A stretch of DNA of 64,000 nucleotides from Herbiconiux sp. (GCF_023264855.1 NZ_JAHFUW010000014.1:1-64000); one strand, 5' to 3'; numbered from the stretch's first letter, positions 1 through 10,394 are shown. Numbers and translations: made by a program. The notes: a model not told the origin generated them from the letters alone.

Positions 1-701
1 GGATGGCGCCGCTGGCGGCCGCCGACCGGGTGCGCAGCGCGCTGCTGGCCGCCGTCGGGCACGACCTCCGCCGTCCGCTGGCGGCCGCGACCGCCGCGGT
101 GACCGGGCTGCGCCAGCCGGGGGCGGCAGACCTCTCCGCCGCCGACCGGGACGAGTTGCTCGACACCGCCGAGACGGGGCTGCGGTCGCTCGCCGACCTG
201 CTGACCGACCTGCTCGACGTCAGCCGCGTGCAGGCGGGCGCCCTCGCCGTGACCCTCGAGGCGGTCGAGGTCGACGACCTGGTCGCCGGTGCCGTGGACG
301 AGCTCGAACTCGGCCCCGACGACGTGGTGCTCGAGATCCCGGTCGCGATCCCGCCGCTGCAGGCCGACCGGGTGCTGTTGCAGAGGGTGCTGGTGAACCT
401 GCTGTCGAACGCACTGCGCTACGCGCCGGTCGGTGAACCCGTGGTGATCGCCGCATCCGATTTCGCCGGGTCGGTGCAGCTGCGGGTGATCGACCGCGGG
501 ACCGGTGTGCCCGAGGAGCGGCGGGACGACATCTTCGTGCCGTTCCAGCGGCTGGGCGACACCGACAACTCCACCGGTCTCGGCCTCGGGCTCGCACTCG
601 CCAAGGGCTTCGCGGAGGGCATGGGCGGCACGCTCGAGTTCGAGGACACCCCGGGTGGCGGGTCGACCATGGTCGTGACGCTCAGGGCGTCCGCCGGATG
701 A
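1..701 (+). CDS. kdpD: Sensor histidine kinase, KdpD-like, C-terminal part (5' truncated)
   Basis: The reading frame is open at the left edge, so only the C-terminal ~232 residues of a sensor kinase are present. In order I see a dimerisation/phosphoacceptor box with GHDLRRPLAA (His about 20 residues into the visible part), an N box (NLLSNALRYAP), a G1 box (DRGTGVP) and a G2 box (GLGLGLALAKGF), so both HisKA and HATPase domains are intact. The H box resembles KdpD, the K+/turgor sensor that phosphorylates KdpE. The next gene, 13 nt downstream, is a KdpE-like regulator. The ATG at base 3 is probably internal and not the true start. Assignment to Kdp rests on similarity of the pair, since kdpFABC would lie outside the window. 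Confidence 0.8.
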   Translation, partial: MAPLAAADRVRSALLAAVGHDLRRPLAAATAAVTGLRQPGAADLSAADRDELLDTAETGLRSLADLLTDLLDVSRVQAGALAVTLEAVEVDDLVAGAVDELELGPDDVVLEIPVAIPPLQADRVLLQRVLVNLLSNALRYAPVGEPVVIAASDFAGSVQLRVIDRGTGVPEERRDDIFVPFQRLGDTDNSTGLGLGLALAKGFAEGMGGTLEFEDTPGGGSTMVVTLRASAG

Positions 702-714
702 GAGACTCGGCACG

Positions 715-1427
<713 letters not shown>

Positions 1428-1446
<19 letters not shown>

Positions 1447-2714
1447 AAGGCCGTGATCGCCGCGGCGAGAGCCGTGAGGTCGTCGACGTGCGCGAGTTCG
1501 CGGGCCGAGTGCATCGAGAGCAGGGGCGCGCCGACGTCGACGGTGCGGATGCCCAGCCGGGTCGCCGTGAGAGGGCCGATGGTCGAGCCGCAGGGCACCG
1601 TGTTGTTCGACACGAACTCCTGGTAGGGCACGCCCGCCTGCGCGCACGCCCGGGCCCAGAGCGCGGCGCCGTGCGCATCCGTCGCATAGCGCTGGTTGGC
1701 GTTGATCTTCAGCAGCGGCCCGCCGCCGGCGACCGGGTGGTTGGCCGGATCGTGCTTCTCGGGGTAGTTCGGATGCACGGCGTGGCCGGCGTCGGACGAC
1801 AGGCACCACGAGGCGGCGAGCGACCGCGCGCGCTCGTCGGCGGTCGCGCCGAGCGCGGAGGCGATGCGGCCGAGCACCTCGGCCAGAAACGGTCCGCTCG
1901 CACCCGACCGCGACTCGGAGCCGAGCTCTTCGTGGTCGAAGGCGGCGAGCACGCTGATGTGCCCCTCGGCCGGCGGGGCGGCGAGGAACGCGGTGAGACC
2001 GGCGTGCACCGAGCTGAGGTTGTCCATCCGGCCGGCGGCGAAGAGCGTGTCGTCCAGGCCGAAGCGCGCGGGCGGCTGCGTGTCGGCGGTGAGCAGGTCG
2101 TATCCGGCGACCTCGCCGCCGTCGGCGAGCCCGGCCAGACCGGCGAGGAGGCCGACCAGATCGGCGTCACCGGCCGAGCCGACCCCGAACACCGGTGTCG
2201 TGTGGCGCTGCCGGTCGAGCGTCAAGCCGTTGTTGGCGTCGCGATCGAGGTGGATGGCCAGTTGCGGGATGCGCAGGAACGGCCCGGTGCGCACCAGGTG
2301 TTCGGTGCCGTCGTGCGCGACCAGCCGGCCGGCGAGCTCGAGCTCGCGGTCGAGCCAGGAGTTCAGCAGGGGGCCGCCGTACACCTCCACGCCGGCCTGC
2401 AGCCAGCCCTGCGAGGCGAGGGTGGGCTTCGGCTTGAGCTTGAACCCGGGGGAGTCGGTGTGCGCGCCGAGGATGCGGAACGGGGTCGTCGGGCCGGCCG
2501 TCCCCGGCATGCTCCAGGCGATGATCGCGCCGTCGCGCAACACGTGGAAGCGGCCGCGGCCCGCCGCCGTATCCGTCCACTCCTCGGTCTCGTGCAGGCG
2601 CGTCGACCCCGCCGCCTCCAGTCGCCGGGCCGTCTCGGCGGCCGCGTGATACGACGAGGGCGAGGCGCGGATGAAGTCGGCGAAGTCGTCGAGATGCGTC
2701 GAGGTGTCGGCCAT
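1428..2714 (-). CDS. apeB: M18 family aminopeptidase (aspartyl aminopeptidase type)
   Basis: 428 aa starting at ATG 2714 (MADTSTHLDD). The open frame continues upstream without sequence that looks coding, so this start is chosen by homology. M18 metallopeptidase features are visible: GAHTDSPG (His85, metal ligand), FDHEELGSES (metal ligand and catalytic Glu region), SSDAGHAVHPNYPEKHDP, and a C-terminal MHSARELAHVDD with a further metal-binding His. The family is a cytosolic dizinc exopeptidase removing N-terminal, often acidic, residues. Length is normal for the family. It converges with kdpE (19 bp overlap) and is divergent from a lipoprotein gene. No operon partner is evident. Confidence 0.9.
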
Positions 2715-2868
2715 CCCCCCATCCAACCACTCCGGATGCCCCGGGCCGATCCGGGTTCCACCGTCCCTTCGGGCACGCACGCGGCTCCGAGCGGACGGTC
2801 GGTTTCGTGCCCTATCGTCGGATCCGGGATCGCCGTCCGACAGGCGGTCCGTGCGAAAGGGGAGCCGG

Positions 2869-3354
2869 ATGTCTGCGCGCAAGACTCCCTCATCCTCCGG
2901 CGGGCGATCGATCGTCACGACCGCCGGAGTCAGAACCGCTGGAGCTGTGGCCCTGGTCGGTGCCGCGCTGCTCGTGCTGGCCGGCTGCTCGGCCAACCCC
3001 ACGGCCGCGCTGTCCAAGCTCGCGCACCTCGACTCCGGAACGCTGCTCGCCTCGGGCGAGCTCCCGCCCACGATCGATGGCGTCGACTCCGACATCGTGC
3101 CCTCCTCGTACCGCCTGCTCACCGAGCACGACGGCACCGAGTTCTGGGTCGGGGTCACCGGTGAGAACGACGTCTGCTTCGTCGCCGAGGCGGCCGAGAC
3201 CCAGGCGCGCTGCGTCTCGGCGCAGCAGTTCGGGCTGCACGGTGCGACGCTCCGGCTGGAGTCCGACGACGAGCTGTACTGGCTGCACACCGAGTACATG
3301 ACCGTGGATCCGGTCTGGACGCCGATCTCGCCGAACGTCGCCATCCGCGACTGA
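2869..3354 (+). CDS. Small predicted lipoprotein of unknown function
   Basis: 161 aa from ATG 2869, preceded by an AAAGGGGAG ribosome site. The N-terminus is basic and Ser-rich, followed by a hydrophobic stretch and a lipobox LVLAGC at about residue 36, so it should be lipidated and anchored on the outer face of the membrane. The mature part is soluble, with two Cys (VCFVAE and ARCVS) that could form a disulfide. I recognise no enzymatic motif. It stands alone between a divergent peptidase and a PhzF gene. Confidence 0.7.
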   Translation: MSARKTPSSSGGRSIVTTAGVRTAGAVALVGAALLVLAGCSANPTAALSKLAHLDSGTLLASGELPPTIDGVDSDIVPSSYRLLTEHDGTEFWVGVTGENDVCFVAEAAETQARCVSAQQFGLHGATLRLESDDELYWLHTEYMTVDPVWTPISPNVAIRD

Positions 3355-3431
3355 GGTCGCTCGCGGCCGCAAGGCCGCGCATCCGGGACTGGCTTCTTGA
3401 ACGGGCCGGGATGTCATCGCAGAATCGGACG

Positions 3432-4148
3432 ATGAGCACAGAGACACCCCTGCCCACCGAGATCCCGGTCGACGTCGTCAACGTCTTCACGAACGAGGAG
3501 GGCGGCTTCGGCAACCCGCTCGGCCTGATCCGCAGCACGCCTGCGACGCGAGGCCGCGAGCAGGAACTCGCCACGGAACTCGGCTTCAGCGAGACCGTTT
3601 TCGTCGACGAGTTGATCGAGTCGGATGCCGTGGGCCGGGTCGCGACGATCCGCATCTTCACGCCGGTGCACGAGCTGCCCTTCGCCGGGCATCCGTGCGT
3701 CGGAACAGCGTGGTGGCTGGCGCAGCAGGGCCTGCCGGTGGTCTCCCTGCGCGTGCCGGCTGGCGATGTGGCGGTGCGCTATGACGGCGGCCTCAGCTGG
3801 ATCACCGGACGAGCGGAGTGGGCGCCGGAGTTTGAGTGGCACGAGCTGGCGACTGCCGGTGAGGTGGAGGCACTGGACCCTGTGGCCTTCGCCACCGGGA
3901 AGCACTACGTCTGGGCTTGGGTCGACGAGACCGCCGGGCATCTGCGGTCGCGCATGTTCGCGCCCGAGTTCGGCATCGCGGAGGACGAGGCCACCGGGGC
4001 CGCTGCGGTGCGGATCACTGCGATGTTGGGGCGGGATCTGGTGATCGACCAGGGGGCTGGGTCGCGGTTGGTGACACGGGTGGAGGGGGAAGGTCGGGTT
4101 TCGGTGGGCGGGGGGAGTGTGTCTGCGGAGGCTGTCGTGCTGTGTTAG
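3432..4148 (+). CDS. PhzF family isomerase/epimerase
   Basis: 238 aa from ATG 3432 (MSTETPLP); an in-frame ATG at 3411 would add seven residues. PhzF hallmarks are present: VVNVFTNEEGGFGNPLG near the N-terminus, the catalytic-Glu motif GFSETVFV, HELPFAGHP and the C-terminal EDEATGAAAVR. PhzF proteins are two-lobed diaminopimelate-epimerase-like enzymes. Family members outside phenazine clusters have mostly unknown substrates, and no phenazine genes are nearby. It is somewhat short for the family, with the middle lobe compact. The last 120 bases are very G-rich. Confidence 0.8.
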   Translation: MSTETPLPTEIPVDVVNVFTNEEGGFGNPLGLIRSTPATRGREQELATELGFSETVFVDELIESDAVGRVATIRIFTPVHELPFAGHPCVGTAWWLAQQGLPVVSLRVPAGDVAVRYDGGLSWITGRAEWAPEFEWHELATAGEVEALDPVAFATGKHYVWAWVDETAGHLRSRMFAPEFGIAEDEATGAAAVRITAMLGRDLVIDQGAGSRLVTRVEGEGRVSVGGGSVSAEAVVLC

Positions 4149-4322
4149 TTGCCGGGGGCGCCGGGCTTCGCTCGTCGCTCCCGGGCGGCGCCGGTCCCTG
4201 CCCGGCGTCGCGCGACATGTGAGTGCGCGGTCGAAGTACCCGGCCTTCGGTCGGGCACTTCGGCCACACGCTCACCTTGGGTCGTCGAGTACGGCCTGAG
4301 ACTTTGCACCCAGGCCTGAGGG
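4149..4322. other. Intergenic stretch between convergent genes
   Basis: About 170 bp between two convergent genes. It contains GC-rich partly complementary blocks (around 4150-4200) that could fold into an imperfect bidirectional terminator hairpin, but there is no clean stem followed by a T run. I see no gene here. Confidence 0.4.
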
Positions 4323-5831
4323 TCAGTGGGCTATTACGGGGGCCTCGTCTACTGCTGCGGTGGGGGCGGGGGTGGTGTGGGTGAGGGAGGCGCCGTGGCC
4401 GCGGCGGCGGAAGAGGAGGGCCGCCAGGAGGGCGCCGAAGGCGAAGAAGCCGGCACCCCACCAGTAGACGACCGCGTAGCTGGCCACCGCGGCGTCACCC
4501 AGCACCTCGGGGGAGGCGGGCAGGTGCGAGGCGACGTAGTCGGCGGCCGCGGTCGCCGCGAGCGTGTTGAGCAGCGCCGTACCGATCGATCCGCCCACCT
4601 GCTGGCTGGTGTTCACCATGGCCGAGGCCACGCCGGCGAACTGCCGGTCGACTCCGAGCGTGGCGGTCTGGATCGACGCCGGCATGATCGAGCCCATGCC
4701 GAAGCCGAGCACCATCAGCGCCGGCAGCAGGTCGGCCGCGTAGGTGCTGTCGAGGTTCAGGCGGGTGAGCAGGATCATGCCGGTCGCCGCCAGCGCCATG
4801 CCCACCGGAACCATGATCTTCGGCCCGAACCGCGGCACGAAGATGTTGGTCGAGAGCTGGGCGGCCAGCACGAGCATGCCGATCATCGGCAGGAACGAGA
4901 CCCCAGTCTGGATCGGCGAGTAGCCGAGCGACACCTGCAGGTAGTAGGTCACGAACAGGAAGATGCCGAACATCCCGGCCCCCGCGATCAGCACCGAGCT
5001 GTACGCGGCGCCGCGGTTGCGGTCGAGCACGATGGCGAGCGGCAGCAGCGGATGCGCCGCCTTGCGCTGCCAGAGCACGAAGGCGACCAGCAGGATGCCG
5101 GCGGCGGTCAGCATGCCCCAGCTGAGCGGCGAGTCCCAGCCATCCGTCTCCGCGTTCGAGAAGCCGTAGACGAGGGCGAACAGGGCGCCGGAGACGAGGA
5201 TGGTGCCGGGTACGTCGAGCTTCGGCCGCGGCCCGCTGCGCGCCACGGTGGTGACGAACAGGACGGCGCCGATCACCGCGATGATCGCGATGAAGACGTT
5301 GATGTAGAGGTTCCAGCGCCAGTTGAAGTTCTCGGTGAGCACGCCGCCGAGCAGCAGGCCCACGGCTCCACCGGCTCCGGCGATGGCACCGAACACGCCG
5401 AACGCGCGGGCGCGCTCCTTGGGGATCGTGAAGGTGGTCGTCAGCACGGCCAGGGCGGTGGGCGCGAGCAGGGCGCCGAACGCACCCTGCAGGGCGCGGG
5501 CGGCCACCAGCAGGCCGAAGCTGTCGGCGGCGCCGCCCAGGGCGGAGGCGGCGGCGAAGCCGATCAGGCCGATGATGAAGGTGCGCTTGCGGCCGATGAG
5601 GTCGGAGAGGCGGCCACCGAGCAGCAGCAGGCTGCCGAAGGCGAGGGAATAGGCGGTGATGATCCACTGGCGGTCGCCGTCGGAGAACCCGAGGTCGGCC
5701 TGGGCGGCGGGAAGGGCGATGTTCACGACGGTGGAGTCGAGCACCACCATGAGTTGCGCGAGCGCGACGGTGGTGAGGGTCCACCAGCGGCGTGAGGAGG
5801 CCGCGATCGGGATGGCTGAGGTCGAAGACAT
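4323..5831 (-). CDS. MFS drug efflux transporter, DHA2 (EmrB/QacA) family
   Basis: 502 aa from ATG 5831. About 14 hydrophobic segments are predicted, as in the drug:H+ antiporter-2 family. Typical motifs are QLMVVLDSTVVNIALP in the first helix and the loop motif GRLSDLIGRKRTF after helix 2. A C-terminal cytosolic tail is rich in Arg/Ala. The protein should export drugs or metabolites by proton antiport. It is transcribed divergently from a TetR gene with repeated motifs between them, the usual arrangement of a substrate-induced efflux pump. A TATATA -10 box on the minus strand (5841-5846) lies only about 10 nt before the ATG, so the transcript has a very short leader. Confidence 0.9.
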   Translation of the reverse strand: MSSTSAIPIAASSRRWWTLTTVALAQLMVVLDSTVVNIALPAAQADLGFSDGDRQWIITAYSLAFGSLLLLGGRLSDLIGRKRTFIIGLIGFAAASALGGAADSFGLLVAARALQGAFGALLAPTALAVLTTTFTIPKERARAFGVFGAIAGAGGAVGLLLGGVLTENFNWRWNLYINVFIAIIAVIGAVLFVTTVARSGPRPKLDVPGTILVSGALFALVYGFSNAETDGWDSPLSWGMLTAAGILLVAFVLWQRKAAHPLLPLAIVLDRNRGAAYSSVLIAGAGMFGIFLFVTYYLQVSLGYSPIQTGVSFLPMIGMLVLAAQLSTNIFVPRFGPKIMVPVGMALAATGMILLTRLNLDSTYAADLLPALMVLGFGMGSIMPASIQTATLGVDRQFAGVASAMVNTSQQVGGSIGTALLNTLAATAAADYVASHLPASPEVLGDAAVASYAVVYWWGAGFFAFGALLAALLFRRRGHGASLTHTTPAPTAAVDEAPVIAH

Positions 5832-5840
5832 GACGGCCAC

Positions 5841-5888
5841 TATATACGGAACTTTACGGTTTCGGATAGCGACAGTTTCGGATATGAT
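5841..5888. promoter_or_regulatory. Divergent promoter/operator region for MFS and tetR genes
   Basis: The 10-mer GTTTCGGATA occurs twice as a direct repeat at 5859-5868 and 5875-5884, start to start 16 bp. A third, imperfect inverted copy (CGGAAC) lies at about 5847-5852. A plus-strand -10 (TATGAT, 5883-5888) abuts the second copy and a minus-strand -10 (TATATA, 5841-5846) abuts the inverted copy. A TetR-type dimer binding these motifs would cover both promoters. Confidence 0.6.
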
Positions 5889-5980
5889 GAGTTCAGGTGA
5901 TGTCCACGCATACACTCGAAGGAGCGATCCGGTCGCCCCCTGTTCCACCGCTCCACGATCCGAAAGGGATGCCCGCCGCG

Positions 5981-6607
5981 ATGACGCAGCTCGATGTCTC
6001 CGAAGCCCCCGCGCCCAAGCTCGGCCGCAAGCGCGACCACTCGCGCGATCCCGAGATCCTCGACGCCGCCCTCGAGGTGCTCGCCGAGGAGGGCTACGAC
6101 GGCATGACGATCGACATGGTCGCCGCGCGGGCCAAGGCGGGCAAGGCGACGCTCTACCGGCGCTGGGCCTCGAAGGGCGAGCTGGTGGTAGATGCCGTGG
6201 CCTGCATGAAGAAGAATGACCTCGACCCCGCGCGCCTGCCCGACACCGGTACCCTCCGTGGTGACCTCATCGCGATGATCAAGCCGCGCTCGATCGAGGA
6301 CGCCGAGAAGAAGATGCAGGTGATGGCCGGTCTGATGTCGGTGCTGACGCGTTCGCCCGAACTGGCCGAGGCGATCAGCCAGGCCATCGTGCAACCTCGC
6401 GCCGAGGTGAACCGCATCCTGTTCCGCCGGGCGATCGAGCGCGGCGAGATCCCCTCCGACTGCGACATCGATGCGCTCTCGATGGTCTCGCCCTCGATGG
6501 CCGCCTACCGCACGATGGTGCTGCAGAAGCCGGTCGACCGCGAGTTCCTGCTCGATCTGATCGACGGCGTCATCCTGCCGGCCGTCGGCATCCGCCCGCC
6601 CTACTGA
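5981..6607 (+). CDS. TetR/AcrR family transcriptional repressor
   Basis: 208 aa from ATG 5981, with an alternative ATG at 5969 adding MPAA; a GAAAGGG site precedes both. The N-terminal helix-turn-helix reads ILDAALEVLAEEGYDGMTIDM, then AKAGKATLYRRW, a classic TetR DNA-binding domain. The C-terminal two thirds is the variable ligand-binding and dimerisation domain. It is divergent from a DHA2 efflux pump and probably represses both the pump and itself until a drug-like ligand binds. The N-terminal arm (APKLGRKRDHSRD) is basic and could add DNA contacts. Confidence 0.88.
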   Translation: MTQLDVSEAPAPKLGRKRDHSRDPEILDAALEVLAEEGYDGMTIDMVAARAKAGKATLYRRWASKGELVVDAVACMKKNDLDPARLPDTGTLRGDLIAMIKPRSIEDAEKKMQVMAGLMSVLTRSPELAEAISQAIVQPRAEVNRILFRRAIERGEIPSDCDIDALSMVSPSMAAYRTMVLQKPVDREFLLDLIDGVILPAVGIRPPY

Positions 6608-6680
6608 GCTGCCCCGGCCTCAGCGGGGTCCCGGTGTCGGCGGCGGCGGATAGCCTGGCAGCACCAGGAGGTGAGGCCGG

Positions 6681-9600
6681 ATGATCGTCATCGGCGCTGA
6701 TGGCCGCGAGGCCGGTACCGTGCTCTACAGCGCCACCGATCTCACCGCCGCCGCGAGTTGCGAGTTCGCGCTCGTGCGGCGGCTGGATGCCAAGCTCGGG
6801 CGGATCGATCCGGTCGTCGACCCGGTCGACGAGATGCTCGAGCGCACGGCCCGCCTCGGCGATGCCCACGAGCTGCGGGCGCTGGAGCGGTTCCGGGCCG
6901 AATTCGGCGCGTTCGACGGGGTCTCCGCCCGGGGAGTGGCCGAGATCGACCGGCCCGAGCGCACGGATCCCGCGGGCCTGCTGGCCCAGCAAGAGGTCAC
7001 CCTGCAGGCCCTGCGAGCCGGGGCCGACGTCGTCTTCCAGGGCACCTTCTTCGACGGCCGGTTCCTCGGTTTCGCCGACTTCCTGGTCAAAGTTCCGGCG
7101 GCGTCGGTTCTGCCGGTGCCGGTTCCGGATGGCGCCTCCGCGGCCGTGGCGAGGTACGAGGTCTACGACACCAAGCTCGCCCGGCACGCCAAGATCACCG
7201 CCCTGCTGCAGCTCGCCGCGTACGCCGAGCAGCTGGAGCGACTCGGCGTGCCGCTCGGCGACGAGGTGCACCTGCTGCTCGGCGACGGTTCCCGGTCGAC
7301 CCATCGGCTCGCCGACATCCTGCCGGTCTACCGGGACCGCCGCGAGCGCCTGGAGTCGCTGCTCGACGAGCGGCTGCACGCGCCGGCCGTGGAATGGGGC
7401 GACCCGAGGTACACCATCTGCGGCCGCTGCGCGGTCTGCACGCCCGAGGTGAAGCGGCACGACGACGTGCTGCAGGTCGCCGGAATCCGGGTCACGCAGC
7501 GCGCTCGCCTGCAGGCCGCCGGCATTGCCACGATGCACGAGCTGGCCTCCTCGACGGGGCTGGTCGACGGCCTCGCTCCCGCCACGCTGGACACGCTGCG
7601 CGACCAGGCCAGGATGCAGAGCGAAGGCCGCGACGGCCTGGCCTTCCGCGTGTACGACCCGCTGCCGCTCGCGGCCCTGCCCGAGCCCGATCCGGGCGAC
7701 GTCTTCTTCGACTTCGAGGGCGACCCGCTCTACACGGAGCCAGGCGATTCCGGCGGCGCCGGTGCCGACTGGGGTCTCGACTACCTCTTCGGCCTGGTCG
7801 AGCACGATCCCGACAGGCCGGGCGAGACCGTCTTCCGGCCGTTCTGGGCGCACGACCACGCCCAGGAACGCGAGGCGCTCCGGGCGTTCCTCGACCACGT
7901 CACCGAGCGGCTTCGGGCGCACCCCGGCATGCACATCTACCACTACGCCAACTACGAACGTGCGCACCTGCAGTCCCTCTGCGCGCGCCACGGCGTGGGC
8001 GAGGCGCAGCTCGACGAACTGCTGCGCCGCAACGTGCTGGTCGATCTCTATCCGGTGGTCAAGAAGAGCATCCGTGTCAGCTCCTCGTCGTACAGCCTCA
8101 AGAAGCTCGAGCCGCTCTACATGGGCGATCTCTACCGCGACAGCGAGGTCACCAACGCGGCCGACTCCATCACGGCCTACGTGCGCTACACCGAGCTGCG
8201 CGACGCGGGCCGGGCGGATGCGGGGCCGGCGGGTGCGGCGGCGGCACGCGCCGCCGAGCGCCAGTTGCGTGAGATCGCCGACTACAACGAGTACGACTGC
8301 GTGTCGACCATGCGTCTGCGCGACTGGTTGCGCAAGCGTGCCGTCGAGAACGGAGTCGTCCCTGCCGACGACGGCGCCGAGCAACCGTCCCTGGCGGGCG
8401 ACACCGATGCCGCCGACGGGCTCGTCTTCGAGGAGAGCGCCTTGCACCGCGCCCTCGGCGAGCGCCTGGCCCGAGAGCCCGGCACCGAGGGAGCGGTCGA
8501 TGACCCGGCCGACCGCACGGCGGTAGCCCTGGCCGCAGCGGCCATCGACTACCACCGGCGCGAAGACAAGTCGTTCTGGTGGGAGCACTTCAACCGCCTC
8601 GAGCAGCCGATCGAGGAGTGGGCCGACACGCGAGACGTGCTGGTGGTCACCGCCGGCGTCGTCGAAGCCGACTGGTACCGCAATCCGGGTCAGCGGGCCG
8701 ACCGGCGGATGCTGCGCCTGCGCGGTGAGCTGGCCCCCGGCAGCAGGCTCGACGAGGGCATGCGCGGGCGGTTCCTCGTGTACGACCCGCCGCATCCGTG
8801 GCCCGCTCCCCGGTCGCGCGGCACCGATCGGGTCGCGCACGAGCGCAGCACGGTGCGCGGCGCCGGCGTTCTGCCGGGCGGCGCTACCGGGTACCTGATC
8901 GAGGAGGCGCTGCCGATGAACGGCGAGCCCTACTCGGCGATGCCCGTGGCCATCACGCCGGCCGCGCCGCCGAAGACGGCCTCGCTGCAGTCCGCGATCG
9001 CCGAATGGGGTCAGCAGCTGGCCGACGCCCTCCCGGAGTTCCCCGCCGACGCGGCGCTCGACATCCTGCGCCGGGGCACGCCCCGCCGGCACGACGGCGG
9101 CACCCTCGAGCCCGTCCGCGAGGGTGCGCGGGGCACGATCGACGCCATCCGTGACTCCCTCGTGGCGCTCGATCACTCCTACCTGGCCGTGCAGGGCCCG
9201 CCCGGAACCGGCAAGACCTACACGGGCGCTCGTGTCGTCGCCGACCTCGTGCGCCGGCACGGCTGGAGCGTGGGCGTGGTGGCGCAGTCGCACGCGGTGG
9301 TCGAGAACATGCTCGACGCGATCGTGGCCGCCGGCGTCGACTCCGAGCGGGTGGGCAAGGCCAGCGAGTCCGAGACCGCACGCTTCACGGCGCTGCGCGG
9401 AAAAGACGCTCTCGGGCGGTTCCTCGCGTCGGCCCGCGCCCGCGGCCACGGCGTGGTGGTGGGCGGCACCGCCTGGGACTTCTCGAACGTCACAAGGGTC
9501 GGCCGCCGCGAACTCGATCTGCTCGTGGTCGACGAAGCCGGCCAGTACTCGCTGGCGAACACGATCGCCGTGAGCGTGGCCGCCCGCAACCTGCTGCTGC

Positions 9601-10394
9601 TCGGCGACCCTCAGCAGCTTCCCCAGGTGACGCAGGGCACGCATCCGGAGCCCGTCGACGACTCCGCGCTGGGCTGGCTGACGGCCGGCCACGACGTGCT
9701 CCCGCCGGCCCTGGGCTACTTCCTCGACGTGAGCTGGCGGATGCACCCCGAGGTCTGCGAGCCGGTCAGCGTGCTCTCCTACGAGGGCGAGCTGCACGCG
9801 CAGCGGCCGGCCACCACCGATCGCTCGCTCGACGGCGTCGAACCCGGTCTGCACCTGCACCCGGTGCGGCACAGCGGCAACGCCACCGAGTCGGCCGAAG
9901 AAGCCGAGCGGGTGGTCGAACTGGTGCGGCACAGCGTCGGCCGGCGATGGAGCGACCCCGGCGAGCACGGCGACGGCGGCGGCGACGGCGGGGGAGACGG
10001 CGGCGCCGCATCCGGTCGCGCGCTCGAGCCCTCCGACATCATCGTCGTCGCCCCCTACAACGCCCAGGTGGAGCTGCTGCGCGCCCGATTGGCCGAAGCG
10101 GGCTTCGACGGCGTCTCGGTCGGCACGGTCGACAAGTTCCAGGGCCGGGAGGCCCCGGTGGCGATCGTGTCGCTGGCGGCCTCGTCAGCGCTGGAGGTGC
10201 CCCGCGGCATCGGGTTCCTGCTGATGAAGAACCGCCTGAACGTGGCGATCTCCCGCGCGAAGTGGGTGGCGCACCTGGTCTACTCGCCCGCGCTCACCGA
10301 TCACCTTCCGGTGAACGAGTCCGACCTGTCGACGCTGTCGGCGTTCCTGCGGCTCACGCGAGCTGCTCCCACCGTCCGTGCACCTGGCGGGTGA
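6681..10394 (+). CDS. TM0106-type RecB-like nuclease fused to SF1 helicase
   Basis: 1237 aa with a strong AGGAGG site. Domain order: a PD-(D/E)XK (Cas4/RecB-like) nuclease with DFLVK (~132) and EVYDTKL (~160); a Cys cluster CGRCAVC (~247-253) that may hold metal or Fe-S; an RNase H-like 3'-5' exonuclease domain with FFDFEGDP (~342) and NEYDC (~535); then an SF1 helicase with Walker A GPPGTGKT (~840), Walker B LLVVDEA (~948) and VGTVDKFQGRE (~1146). A Gly/Asp-rich insert (~1095-1110) interrupts the helicase. The family is assumed to process DNA or RNA ends in repair or defence, but its substrate is not established. The 3' end overlaps the convergent gene by 41 bp. Confidence 0.85.
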   Translation: MIVIGADGREAGTVLYSATDLTAAASCEFALVRRLDAKLGRIDPVVDPVDEMLERTARLGDAHELRALERFRAEFGAFDGVSARGVAEIDRPERTDPAGLLAQQEVTLQALRAGADVVFQGTFFDGRFLGFADFLVKVPAASVLPVPVPDGASAAVARYEVYDTKLARHAKITALLQLAAYAEQLERLGVPLGDEVHLLLGDGSRSTHRLADILPVYRDRRERLESLLDERLHAPAVEWGDPRYTICGRCAVCTPEVKRHDDVLQVAGIRVTQRARLQAAGIATMHELASSTGLVDGLAPATLDTLRDQARMQSEGRDGLAFRVYDPLPLAALPEPDPGDVFFDFEGDPLYTEPGDSGGAGADWGLDYLFGLVEHDPDRPGETVFRPFWAHDHAQEREALRAFLDHVTERLRAHPGMHIYHYANYERAHLQSLCARHGVGEAQLDELLRRNVLVDLYPVVKKSIRVSSSSYSLKKLEPLYMGDLYRDSEVTNAADSITAYVRYTELRDAGRADAGPAGAAAARAAERQLREIADYNEYDCVSTMRLRDWLRKRAVENGVVPADDGAEQPSLAGDTDAADGLVFEESALHRALGERLAREPGTEGAVDDPADRTAVALAAAAIDYHRREDKSFWWEHFNRLEQPIEEWADTRDVLVVTAGVVEADWYRNPGQRADRRMLRLRGELAPGSRLDEGMRGRFLVYDPPHPWPAPRSRGTDRVAHERSTVRGAGVLPGGATGYLIEEALPMNGEPYSAMPVAITPAAPPKTASLQSAIAEWGQQLADALPEFPADAALDILRRGTPRRHDGGTLEPVREGARGTIDAIRDSLVALDHSYLAVQGPPGTGKTYTGARVVADLVRRHGWSVGVVAQSHAVVENMLDAIVAAGVDSERVGKASESETARFTALRGKDALGRFLASARARGHGVVVGGTAWDFSNVTRVGRRELDLLVVDEAGQYSLANTIAVSVAARNLLLLGDPQQLPQVTQGTHPEPVDDSALGWLTAGHDVLPPALGYFLDVSWRMHPEVCEPVSVLSYEGELHAQRPATTDRSLDGVEPGLHLHPVRHSGNATESAEEAERVVELVRHSVGRRWSDPGEHGDGGGDGGGDGGAASGRALEPSDIIVVAPYNAQVELLRARLAEAGFDGVSVGTVDKFQGREAPVAIVSLAASSALEVPRGIGFLLMKNRLNVAISRAKWVAHLVYSPALTDHLPVNESDLSTLSAFLRLTRAAPTVRAPGG

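Noticed and set aside
3-5. ATG at base 3 as the start of the kinase gene
   Set aside because: The visible part begins right before the H box, so membrane/sensor domains must lie upstream of the window.
6570-9968. 1132-codon minus-strand open frame antisense to the helicase gene
   Set aside because: Composition is that of an antisense frame in GC-rich DNA (many Arg, His, Gly, Val), no domain, no ribosome site; the plus-strand gene has clear motifs.
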